Shown piece after piece: positions 1-12,900 of a stretch of DNA of 64,000 nucleotides. The position numbers and the translations under genes were made by a program. The DNA is taken from NCBI RefSeq assembly GCF_024713975.1, contig NC_091099.1:12009501-12073500 (forward strand), in the 5' to 3' direction. The notes under the pieces are model-generated. The model searched no databases, was not told where the DNA came from, and worked only from the letters and a program-made list of their open reading frames with translations. This DNA comes from Paralichthys olivaceus (Eukaryota; Chordata; Actinopteri; Pleuronectiformes; Paralichthyidae). Within the stretch, counting starts at the first letter, position 1. Every line of letters starts with the position of its first letter.

Positions 1-2324
1 GAATAACACTCGGTATACCTCCGCCGAGGCCCAGCAGTCCCCCTTTGGTCCTACACTTAAAGCTGAACTGTAGCAGACAGTAAATAAGTCTGGTAATTTG
101 CAAACTTTTTGCTTCTGTCAAAAAACCCATCAAACCCAGGACATAACCTTCCATGTCTGTTTGGCCAAGGAAACTATTAAAAACACATCAGGGAACCAAA
201 CCATAGCACTGACGAAGACTTCCCTTAATCTGATGGGCACTGCTATTTTTATTGCCTCTCCTGCTTCCATAAATATTCACTAGTTTACAAAATCTGATGC
301 TGAAAATAGTCTCCATCATATGCTGTAGTTACTACAGTTTGGGAAGTTCCTACTATAAACAGCACACATCTGTCTACCTCTCTCTTTATATATATATATA
401 GTTTACAGGATGTACTTTACCCATTGTTTTCTGAAAGGGTGCTGGCTGCTGCTTAACAGCTTCATCATCACAATGTTTAAAATCATTACTGGGACAGGAA
501 GATGATTTGAACAAAAGAAGCATTTATGCTTTGTGCTCTCATAGGCCCACAAAAAAACAACAACATACAGAGAAAGCTGACGCCATAAGGAGAAATCACA
601 ATGTCAGTCATTTTGAAATTGTAGCCTTCAACCAAACATCTGCAATTAGTGATGTTGCAGGCTCTTGAACAGGGTTCTCTCTTGTCTTGGTGGACTAATG
701 TAGTCAGCAGTTCCCAGAGGCCTCTTCTCAACTCAGGGTCCTATAGGCAGTTGCTTGCTTTGCCTACCTCATTGCAATGCCCCTGTGTCTCTTAATCAAA
801 AAATTGAGATTGAAACCCAATAATGGTGACATACAAATGCAACACTTTTTTACAAATTGTAAAACTTTTACTTAGTTTTTTATCTGTAGACAAAATGAAT
901 AGCCAGAATATCTCAGTGTTATAATTTCAGTTAGAAATAAAATTAGTGAACGTTAACAGGCAGCAATTCAAAATAGAAAACAGGACGTAATGAAAGCAAA
1001 GGCAATGTAGGCATTTTATTCAGGGAAATGTATTGACTCCCCAGATTTGTCAAACAACCTGAAATTGAAAACTGTATCCCTGAGAGAAGAAACCACTGAA
1101 CTGTACAAGAAGTCAGACGTTAACTCGTATAGCATCAAAGTTTGCATACCCAACTGACATTGAGTTCAATAATGCCCTTATTTACCTGCTTCACAGAGCA
1201 TACACACACCTGGAGAAGTCACAGAGCACCTTGAGGATTATGTTCTTTAACTTCTCCGGTGTTTGACACTGTTCAGTGACACAGGCTGGCCCATGAGCTC
1301 TCTGTGATGCAGATGGACCGGGACCATCTGTCATGGATCAGACTACATCACAGACAGGCCTCAGTGTGTCAGGCTGCAGGACTGATCCTGGGACACCCCA
1401 CTCCTGTCATCATCACTGTTCAGCCTTTACAGCTTTGAGTTCTGATACAACACAGGAACATGCCATCCACAAAAGTTCTCTGATGACTGTATCTCAGAGG
1501 ACAAAGAGCAGTATGGAGACCTGGTAGGGAGTTTTGTAGGATGGTGTGGCAGAAGTCACCTGCAGCTTAACATTAGTAAAATCAAGGACCTGAAGAATGA
1601 ATGTCAAAAACAAAACCCTGATTTATGGCTTTTCTGCAAAACTCTACATTCAACAATGATCTTTGGAAAGTGGCATTGGACAGAATAGGCAGCATACGAA
1701 CAAATATTGGCCAAGTGTACTATGAATTTGATCAGTTTCATGTTTGTGATACAAATATATTTTTCATCTTAAATGTTGAGATACACTTTTATCACTTTTC
1801 TGAAAATAACAAAAACAGATAAAATCAACAACATGAACTCTGTGTTTATCCGATAGAGAATCTTGAATCATATACATACAGTATATTTAATTTTGTCACA
1901 AACAAAACATTTAAAACTCATGTGCATCAAGATATGGGACACTTGTGTTTAAACATCCTCGTAGTGTGCACCGCCATTTCATTGAGGTTTCGATCTTGGC
2001 AGTGAGTATAATGCAGATAAACAAACAAAGTGACAAACATGGAACATGGCAGTATGTTCATGTACAATATCAAATAGTCAGTGGCACTCATCAGCATCAG
2101 TGTGTATCGTCTCAGTAGTGGGTAGTACTTCCAGGTAAATATACTCTGGGTTGTACTCGGTGTTGTTCTGCAAAGCTTTAGACAGTATTCAGCCCCAATT
2201 CCATCATATTGTGTTAATCTCTGTCAGTCAGAAGTAGTAACCATTATCTGTCCTTTGCTCTGGTTGTGACTGTGACTTCCAGGTAAATGTACTCTGAGTC
2301 ATTGTGCTGTGACAGATGGTAAGT
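1..2324. other. 3' flank and probable 3' UTR of b4galnt3
   Basis: No gene is supported here. On the minus strand the b4galnt3 stop codon is at 2327-2325, so the right part is presumably its 3' UTR. Candidate polyadenylation signals on the minus strand are ATTAAA at 1891-1886 and AATAAA at 1020-1015; which is used cannot be told. A phrase of about 25 bases (acttccaggtaaat, then tactctg) occurs twice, near 2128 and 2276, as a small local duplication. A LINE relic at 1325-1610 is listed separately. Confidence 0.5.
1325..1610 (+). mobile_element. decayed LINE reverse-transcriptase fragment
   Basis: Reading across frames, the plus strand still spells pieces of a fish non-LTR reverse transcriptase. 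DYITDRPQCVRLQD lies near 1340-1380, then TLYS, KFSDDC and EDKEQYGDLVGSFVGWCG, and finally SHLQLNISKIKDLK near 1556-1592. The order matches the usual ...RPQ.VRL...LYSSDF...FSDDT...YR.LVD.FV.WC...HLQLN..KTKE... series of these elements. Stops and frameshifts break it, so it is not coding. The clade (L2/Rex-like) is inferred from this pattern only. Confidence 0.7.
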
Positions 2325-5300
2325 TTACTTGTCGGGTGTAAACTGCCGGTTCCACATGCCACGTTTGGAGTGAAAGTAGTGGAAGAAGTTCCTCAAGTAG
2401 ACCCTATCCACTTCCATCCCTGACTTAATGACCCTAGAGCAGAGAACAGAGGTACAGTATGTGGGTATAGTGTTAGGTTCAGCCATAAGAAAAAAACATG
2501 AGGGGAGGAAGATTGCTGTCCTTTTGCGTTATGAAAAGAAAGTTGAAATGTCCCAAATAAATCAGAAGATATTTCTCTTGCATTTTGAGAATAAACTGCC
2601 ACTGTTGAATCTTTGTGGTTTCTTCAACTTCAAAAAACATGACTGATTGCCACGCTGTTTTTTGTACTAAAAAAGAAGGGATTTTCTTGTTACCAAAAAC
2701 AAACAATGAAGGAACAAAACAAACAATGAAGGAACAAATTTATCAATTTACCTGCACGAGGCCCTTTTAGGAGAGGCAGCCATGCACTGACCTTCGTAGT
2801 TTGATGCATTTTTAAAAGCTCTAATTGAATCCTGAAGTATCACATTCAACATTTTTACTTTATCCTCAAAATGCAAAACTATCTTTCTCTTCAACATTTC
2901 ATTTGTTTAAACACTTCAGAGCAGTGATTTCAAAAGCCAGTTCGGTTACCAATTGTGCCTGTCTGACTTACAGATCATGTGTAGGGGCTTATTATAATTT
3001 ATAATTCAGTAAAAACAGCTGACTGATCATTTCTAGATTTACACTAGATGTATTTATCCCCTTTAGGATTTCTTGCAAGACTGTTGCATTAGATTTACCG
3101 AGGTGTACCTAATAACATGGCAACAGATTAGTTGTGTGAATAAGAAATTACACAAAACCACAGCAGAGACTACAAGTGCCTGGAGCTTCATTACAAATAT
3201 TTTCCCTATAATGTTGAAAAGTCTGAAGGTTGATTATTGTAATAAAGTTAAAGGGAAAAAAAACATGGCTAATATGAGATTAGAATAAAAAGATAAAAAA
3301 CAAACAAGCGTATCTGTCAATTTACATTTAGTAAGTAAACACACCTGTCGAGTAGTTCCCAGTCTTCCCCTCCCCAGCGGTCTGTAAATTCTTTGGTGTT
3401 CATTCCTCCCACTGCATCCAGATCAGACTTATAGATTCCAAGCAGGCCAAAGCCCTCCACCTCCCAGAAACCTGCAATCCACACATTTACATTTCAAATT
3501 TTACATTTACTACATCCACACTTAAAGGTTCAGTGTGTAGAATTTAGTGACATCTAGTGGTGAGGTTGCATGTTGCAGCTGAATAGCCCTCTCATCACCT
3601 TCCCCTTCTAAACAAGAAAGAGAACCTGTGGAAACCTTTAGTTGTCTTTAAAACTCAAAGGTGTTTAGTTTGTCCAGTTGGAACTACTGTAAAGAAACTG
3701 TGGCCTCTGTATAGAAAGAACCCGCTCCTGTTGTAAATATAAAGTATTTCAAAATAAAGGGCTCTTTCTAGACTAAACAAAACAATTGGTACAATGTAGA
3801 TGGTTACACACTGGAGAAAACATCACAAGGATTATTTTATATTAATTTTTTTATTTTATATAAAATTTAAATAAATGTTCTGCTTTGTCTTTTTAATACA
3901 CATCCCTCAATGAGTGAGGGTCACATCAAAATGAAGCTAAAGATGTGTGTATCTACCTCTGGCCTCCAGTGGTGTAGCCCCACAGTCCAGTCTCATGACT
4001 ATGGGAGTATAGGCCATGTATCCCTCCACACAGTGTTTCCTGATGCTGTCGATCATAGAGGTAGGGAATTGGAGGTGGAGGTCACACAGAAACACTATGC
4101 TGTGTTTGTCCTGAGGGAGGATGACAGAGAGGTAAAGATGTTCTTATTATTCTATTTAAATGAATTGATCTTAATTATTTTACTGCTGAGAGCGGTTGCA
4201 TCACTAACTTCTATGAGGTCGACTCCTGCTTGCAGACCAGCAGAGCGCTGGAAGTTTCCACTCAGCTTCAGATACTGGTACCTGATACATTCCACACACA
4301 CTGTTACAGCACATACATCATGTGTATCATACTTAACCATAGGTTTATATTCAGCGTAAAAGGTCAAACACACAAATGCACAACCTGTGGAGTGACGAGC
4401 TCTTTAGAGCCTTCTCCACGTCCATGTCAGTGCTTTCGTAGTCAGTGATGATGAGGTTGAAGTTGGTGTCTCCAGTTTCTTTGAACACTTTCTCCATTTC
4501 CAAAATCAGCTGGTAAACCCACCGAGCCTGGTTTTTCACTGAGAGACGTAAACGGGAAGTTAGACACACGACTTTAAACATCACGGCTGTCAGCTCACTT
4601 TAGTTTTTGTTAGAGGGCACATGTGGCCGCGTCGATAACCCCACCCATCATATCTCAATACAACGGACAATGACAACAAATAGCAATTTCAGAAATGTAC
4701 ACATATCCCCCAATACACCGTTACACATTTCTCGACGGTGGGAGGAAGTGGAGATTTTCTTTATACACAGTCTGAGGTTTTAAGTTTTGACGTTGATATT
4801 TGCTTGAAGAAATATTAAGAATGACAAGACAACATGTAGAATCACATACTTGATGTAGTCAATGAATCACTTTTAGGGGCATAATATCAGTGTGCAAACA
4901 CTTTTCTGAATACAAGTTAAAAACTACAAAATCTTATGTTAAATCATCTTAAAAGTAACTCATAACTAAGTCAAGTATAAAGGAGTGTAAAGTGAAACCT
5001 TTCCCTCTGTAGTGTAGATGAGTTGAAGTATAAAGTGGAAGGAAAATGAAAAAACTCAATTACTGTGCCTCAAAATTGTATTGATGTAAGGCACTTGAGT
5101 CAATGTTCAATCTCCACCACTAGAGATGAGCCTGGTCAAAGGTGGATGTACAGTACCTGGCACTATGATGTGGACGGTGGCAAGAGGATTCCAGCTGAAG
5201 CCCACTGGGTTACACAGCACCAGCTCAGGTTGTGGAATCAAAGCGTAGACATATTGTGACAGACGCAGCAGCCGGCCGTTAATGTCTTTCAGTAGCAGCT

Positions 5301-6867
5301 CCAGGAGGTAACGGCTTCCTTTGACGATGTCCACACGCTTCACCACGTTAACCACTCGCACTAATGTGAACTGTCTGCAGGGGCAGAGAGAGTCAGACAC
5401 AGTGACATGTCTGCAATAACAGTTAGGAAGTCCATGCACAAAATTGTTTGATTCTAAGATGCAACATACTCCTTAAAAAAAAGTACAAAAGCATTTAAAG
5501 AGAAAAACTGAGAAAACTCAGATATTTTTTTTAATAGTTTTTCAACATGTAGTAATAAATAAACCAAGGGGCCCATTTCAGGGGTCAAGGGCCCACATGG
5601 GGTGCCAACATATTGGGGACACATATAGGACAACCTGAAAACATGATGCATAAAAACTCTGTTTATTATGCCGATTTTTGTGTCATGGCTCAGGTGATGC
5701 GCTGATGCAGACAAAAATACACTTACCCATTATGTTTGTTGTTGAGTTTGTCTATGAAAGCATTCACCACTGGCAGGACATCACTGGAGTTGATCAGCAG
5801 ACTGCCAGAAATTTTGCATTTTAGTTGCATTGCATCTGAGGTGTGTGCCCGGAAGTCCAGGTGGTTGATCTGGAAGGTCTGCCTCCAGTTCACCACAGGG
5901 TCATAGTCAACATTTTTCTCAACCTTCTTATCCTTAGCTTCCCGCGGGACCTTCTGTGTTTTTTTAGCAATGTTCTGCTGCTTGGTCCCCTGTTGGATCT
6001 TCTCTGACGACACAAGCTCGTCTGGTTTCACTGACTCAGTCTGAGGAAGAGGCTTTGTGTCCTCTTCCTGCACGGGTAACGAGTGGAGTATGTTCTTTAA
6101 TTTCTCAGCATAACTCTCATAATCTGTTCCATAGTCTGGGAAAATTGTGTTGCTTTTCTGGTCTGGCTTGGCTTCCTTCTCATTTCGGACAGATTTCTCC
6201 CACATGAAGCTATAATCTAACATTCACCAGAGGCAAAAACAGAAAATTTGAGTGAATTGGGCTGACAACACAAGTAACTCTTTTATAAATAAGAAAAATG
6301 AGAAAATACTTCTGTCTGTGTTTTCTTGATCCTGCAGGTCAGGACTGTCTAGTTTCATGTATCTAGAGAAATTGGACCTAAAGATAAAAAATACAATTGA
6401 GATCATTTGCATTGTTTTCAGTACAGACACTTAAAAGATTAACACCATTTTCTTTTACTGTGCATAAGATCTCCACAGATTGAAGGGTACAGCACCATTT
6501 ATTGGTGATGATGTAACTCTGTCTTACTGTAAGTACGAGGGTTGATTGATCAGTTTATGAACAAAAGTCATACGAGAAGTTAAACCACAACATCCAAAGC
6601 TGACTCATCTCTGAGCAGAAATTAAGTAGAAATTTGGAAATTAATATAATCAATGGAATTTCTGTTTACTGTAATTGAAAATTGCAAGTAAATGAATTCA
6701 AAGCTAGCAGAGAAGAGGACCCTGGTTTTGGGAAGCTGGACACATGAGATCATTTAGATCTAATCATGTAAACACCATAATCAAATAACGTCCAGCATTA
6801 GGATGAGACTTTTACAAAGAAAGGATTCATATGCTTTATGACTGCTGGACTAAGGGTGTAAAAGAAT

Positions 6868-6914
<47 letters not shown>

Positions 6915-9900
6915 AGTCATAATTGACAGACGAGACTGACTTGCAAAGACTGGTTGAGCATGTGTATCAGCGGGACCTCTCTACAATGGCTCTATTCTCT
7001 GATCGTTACTGATTGTGGCTTCAAATGTGGAAAAGAAGTGTAGTTGCATCGTCCATCTTAATATGCAGTCTATGGTCTTACTACGCATGGATCTATAATT
7101 TCAGAGTCATGTTGATCCCCAGAGGTCTCACTTCTTCATGATGTCAGGGCTCTGGGGGTAGAAGCAGCTTTTCTCAGACTCCATGTGTGCGAGTCGGGTG
7201 TGGTCATTGGGGTAGATGTAGGATGATTTGACCTGGTGAGATGAAATTAAATGATGTTAGAGACATGAGAGCTTAATGATTTGTTGCCACAATCTGTACA
7301 AAAATGCCACAATCTGTACAAAAATCAAAGTGTTGTGGTTTTATTGGGGTTGCGTGTGTGCAGGTTTGAATTTCGGCTCAGCAGTAACCATGAGGTTACC
7401 AAGCAACCAGCAGAGATTGCAGGAAGTCACTGCAGATTGACAAATAATTAGACATTAATAACAGAGGTTGAAGAATTTAAAAGAAATCACAAATAGTGCT
7501 CCTGAATGTTTTTTTCCTACTGGGTGTAGCACACCTTGATTGATACTGTGATCATTTAGATTCCTTAAAACAAAGAAAACCTATGAAGAGAAATCCATTA
7601 AAAGATGGAAAATGTTTCTGTATCATTCTTGGTCAAGATAAAGAAGAACTAGAATTACTGCCCTGTCCCCATACATTTTGTTCATACTAATAGCTTGAAT
7701 TTATATAGCGTCTTTTAAGAGACCCAAGGATGCTTTACATATGTCTGTGGGGACAGAAAAGAAAAAGTAATTAGCACAAAACCAGACACAAATAAACAGA
7801 ACTAATGGCAGGGTGGAGTATTAACTGAGGCCAAAGGCTTTAGCGAACAGGTGTTTGAATAGTTTTTTGAAGCTGTCCAGAGATGTAGCGTTGCAGGTTT
7901 CAGCAGGGAGACAGTTCCAGAGGGTGGGGGCTGCAGCAGTTGCTGGCCCTAAAAGTTTGCAGTTTGCTGTTGGCGAGGGACATTATTTTACAAGTTTTCT
8001 GGCTTCAGACTCTAGTTTGATCAATCAAATTTGAGCAGGGTTTGGTTGCCAGCAGGTAAATGTTTGTAAAGAAAAAAAGAGGCACAACACAATGACCAAA
8101 TACATTGGCTATCTGCTTTATAATTTATCTGAATTACACAGAGAGCTTTGAATAAAGATTAGTCAAAATATTACCTAAAACAGGACCTTAAATAAATTAG
8201 CCCCACTTTAAATAGTGAACAGCCAAAACGAGAGTCTTGGCCTGGATATCCACTGTCTACACTGAAAGCCCCAGAATACTGGCCGTGGCCCCCAGTGGCC
8301 AATTCCTTGTCAGATAAGGTCCATGACCTTGAACACTGAAATTTGATCAGTTTGAGTCATAGTAAACATAGTAGACATTGTGTTCACAAGGCAACAAATG
8401 TGTTTTGTGAGGTCACAGCAACCTTTACATTTGACCACCAAAATCTAATCATTTCATCCTTTTGTGCAACTACTTTTATTTTTTATCTTCACTTACATTA
8501 CAAAACAAATACGTACATAATTCAGTCCTTGATAGCGGTCTAGATGAATGCCTTTGATTGTGTAGCTGGGTTTGTAGTCGCAGACAGGCAAAACATCTTG
8601 TAGGAACTTGCTGTTTATCAAAGGCACTGCAAACCAATAGAAATTGGGGCCGAGATTACTTTGTGCTTCAACTTGAGGAAATCACTTGCATCCTGACTTG
8701 ATACAGAACAAGACAGAGAGACGTCTCTCACCTTGGTAGAGAACATCTCGTGGGTCTTCCATCAACATGTCGACTGTGGAGCTGCTCTGTCTCGTGTTTT
8801 GGTGGCTCGCAGCTGTCTGAGGTACGTGAGCAACATCACCTGCTACCAGAGCAGACTCATCTGTGGGATGAAGCCACAGGCCAATCAAATCAGAGAAGTG
8901 CTCCACATTTAATGTGCCACAAAACCACTGACTTTATACAGTGTGAGCATCTGTGCAGAAATAATAAAGTCAGTAGTTTTGGATTGTGAGACACTCTGTG
9001 GTGCAGATTCACTCTGAGGTTTCTCTGCCATTTCAGTGTCAGAAGGAATGATGTGTGGTGATGTCTGATACGTGTCCTTACCAACATAGAGAGAGATGTC
9101 CTTGGATGCAATAACTGTGAATCTGGAGCCTTTGTCCTGGAGCTGCCACTGTGTGAAGACAAATACAAAGAACTACATTTCTCTTCTCTGTTTAAAAGCT
9201 CAGATTACACAATAATGAGAAAGCTGCAAATGAGAAAACAGAGAGGGGACTTTTTTTCTGAGCTGGATCGAGCTACTTACTGCCACCTCCACATGGTCTG
9301 TCCCTTCATGGTCCTGCTTGTGGAGAAGTTCGAAAAAGTACTTCCTCTCTGCAGAAAGCCTGTCAGACAGTAACAGTTCATATTTAGAACCACACCATAG
9401 ACATATTAGACAACAGAGCTAAACAGCTTCAAGTAGCCAAAAGGTTCTGCGTAGGTAGCTGACTGGCTTGGCTGCTCTATATTGAGTGTGCAGCACTTCT
9501 GTCCCTTCATTTGTTTCAGGGTGTAACAACATCATAGAGTAAAATCTAATCACTTAGAGATTTAAAATTCTCCTTCTCATGTCTCTTCTTCTTTAGCAGC
9601 TTAAAATACACACGTTGAATAAACATTAACACAATTTTAAAGCCATAAATGTTTCTATTCTCACGCTTGAAGCACACTTACAGTACGGTTCTTGTTAAGG
9701 TACAAACAATGCCACCAGGCACGTACAGTACTGGATCTTTATTGCTGATTCTTTTTTCTGTTTTGGTATCAATTGAAACTGGTCTAGATTGTAAAGTCTA
9801 TAAAACTGCCTGTAATCCACACCCACACTCTGTGACAAAGCGTTAACAACAAGGTCATGTAATAGGTACAAACAGCCGTCTTATTCTTTCCAGCACCTAC

Positions 9901-12900
9901 ATTGAGTTTTTACCGTATCAGTATTTATGAGTTAAATTCCCAGAGGAACATTTGCGCTTTTACGTAGAACTAGGTTATGAGAACTTCAATCAGTTACGAG
10001 ACTGGATGTGCTTCTGTTGAGACATGAGTTTTGGTGACGTTATCCATAGATACAGGGGAGAGGGCAGTGTGGCCCCCAATTTTCTGTCCCTGACTCGACC
10101 CGGATATCATTTCAAAATTTCTGTCCAAAATCTATCCGAAGCCTTACACAGGGGACTTGTAAGAGACAGTTTGAAGAAAGAATGGTCAATGTTGGCAAAG
10201 CAGAGGCTGCAAAAGCTCCACGTAAGGACCCCTGTATGGATCAAGATGGATCCTACAAGTCCCACTGTGCAAGTCCTGATCTCATTTTTTAGTGTTGCTT
10301 CTTGTGATAAGTTAGCAGATCCTGGTTTGTAAAATCTATTTCACACAAGTTTTTGCTTCTTTTTAACCTTTTTTGTGACTAGAAATCCAGCTGACTTTTG
10401 AGGCCATAGCTACTGTTATTGAGATATTTCTGCCCGTGTTGTTCTCACTGGTTTGAAGACACACAAAGAGAGAGAGAGAGATCTCACACACACACACAGA
10501 CAGACAGAGAGAGAGTAAACTCACCTAACTGGTCTGGATATCTGACTAGCGTATTTCTCAAACTCGCCAGGGGCGGTCCACTCTGTGCCAGTCTAATAAA
10601 AACATTTTTGACATTAACCCCATTAATCTTTAATCTTAAAGGGCAAACTTGGAATAAGCACAAATCAAATTAAGAGTATTCAGACCTCAGTCACATTATG
10701 TAGACATGTGTATGTTCATGTTACTTTATCCTATTGGAGTTTTTCCAGCATTTTTCAACATCAACATAAAGTAGTTACCCACTGCTTGATGACGAACACC
10801 CTGGGTTCGAGTGTAAACTAGGAGTATGATGTAACATTGATATGAATCATTATCAGATGCTTTGTTACATATAAAGAGGAATCAATGATGAATACTATTA
10901 GCAACTCATGTGAACAATCAAAAATCAATTCTTATTCAGAATAAGATCAATAGTCAGAATATTGATGTCCATGTAGTCAGTGACACAAATGTGGAAATGT
11001 TCCTCTGCTGCTTAAGAAGATGACTGAGATAAATACCTTTCCAACCCATCCCAGTAACTGCACATTGAGGGGGGAGTCATCTGTGCTGAGCCACAACTCA
11101 GAGTTGTCCTGAGAGCTCAAAGCAAAAACAAACTCTCCTGAGAGACAAAGGAAAGTAGGGGTTATAAGGATTCAGACAGACATGGGTACAGTATCTAGAG
11201 AGATGTATGATATCTATTACATTACTTTTCCTTTAGCTGATGCTTTTCTCCAAAGTTACTAACAATAAGTGCATTCAACCATGAGGGTACAAACCCATAA
11301 ACTAGACCTGATCTGTTCACAGCACGGTACACAAATACTAGCGTTTGGAAACGGATGTGGGAAGCCACTGGTAACCAGTGAAGGTAGCGGAGGAGTGGAG
11401 TAGTGTGGGTGAACTTAGGTAGGTTGAAGACCAGTCGAGCTGCTGCATTCTGGACATGTAAGCATGGTAACAGAAGTGACTAGTGAGGTACCGTCAGTGT
11501 ATGGATGCAGATAGCCAAATATCCTGAGTCCATAGCTGGTCCAATTAGGAGAGACAGCCAGCTTCAGTGCTGTAGTTCTGGACTGAAAGAGGAAACAAAG
11601 AATCAGCCACCATGTTTACTCAAAGAGGGACAACATCTTGAGTCCAGGGACCTGAGGATCTAACATGTGGATGTAGAATGCAACTCTGTGTGAAAACACC
11701 TCACTGTGACACTGAAGAAGAAAAGAGGATCACTTCGGTCAGTAGGATTAATCCTCTGGGGATCATGAATGTCTCCATGAAATTTCATGGGGTTCCATCT
11801 GAGAGTTTACTGAGTATTTGAGTGCATATACCTCCACCAAGGCTTAAAATCTATAAAGTTGCACCAAACTGCAGACACTCGTGATCACAGTCCTAGATAA
11901 AAGATAATAGAGCTGGTTCTTTTCATTAAGATCAATGAATGATTCCCTGGGAGTTCGCTCTTTCTTGGCCCATTTCCCATCCCTCCACCAAGTTTAGTGG
12001 AAATCTGTTCAGTAGTTTTTGCGTATTCCTGCTGAAGAACAAACAATGCAATGGACAGGGGCACAAACACACCCACCCTGGCTGAGGTAACGATCCACTG
12101 AACATAATTAATGCAGTGTGAGGTGCTCAGGTCAGACTCTGACTCACGTGAGGATACAACGGGTAGTGCAGGTTCTTGCGGAGGTCAGCTGTAGAATTGC
12201 CACACCAGTCCTCAAACACGTGCAGATTGACCCGTCCCTTATACTGCAGGAAGAGAGGAGAGAGAGGATCTAAACATCTATCAACAGCTGCACACTCCCT
12301 TAGATACCACCTGATGATAAAATGACATAAGCGCTGGTTTCAACTGGTCACCCAGCTCCTGTAAAGACCTGGTTCACCTGAACTTGGCCCTTAAACCTGG
12401 TGTTATCTTGTCATGCAGGTGTTATTTGTCTCTTTTTATTTCCGCTTGCTCCGCAGTATAATGGAGGTTTCTGTTGTCTGTGTAGCTCATTACATTCAAA
12501 AAAAGAACTCAGTGGAGTACATATAGGCCCAGCAGTTCACTTAGGAAACCACACTATTAGACACAACTCACCAGTGAGCTACGTCTAAAATTTGATATGC
12601 GTTTCTAATTAAATTTAATTATTCATTTTTTTATACTCTCAAATTTGTATTCTCATATTGAAGTTGACTATTGACTATGATTTTTTAAAGGGTTTGTCAG
12701 TGGCTAGTGAAAATGGGAAATTTTTCTTGTTGTAGAAGTGATCATCTGAGATTCTTCATCTGAAAAATGTAAACATTGCTGAGATTAATAGAAATAAAGT
12801 GTTGAATATTGATATTATCTGTTTCCCACCTTGTTAAGTCATTGTTGATAATTATTGTGAGAAATCATTTACGTGATCAGTGTCTTCACATAGATGAGTA

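Noticed and set aside
10024..10332. 102-codon open frame on the plus strand in b4galnt3 intron 7
   Set aside because: It has no recognisable domain, lies antisense within an intron, and its length is expected by chance in this much sequence.
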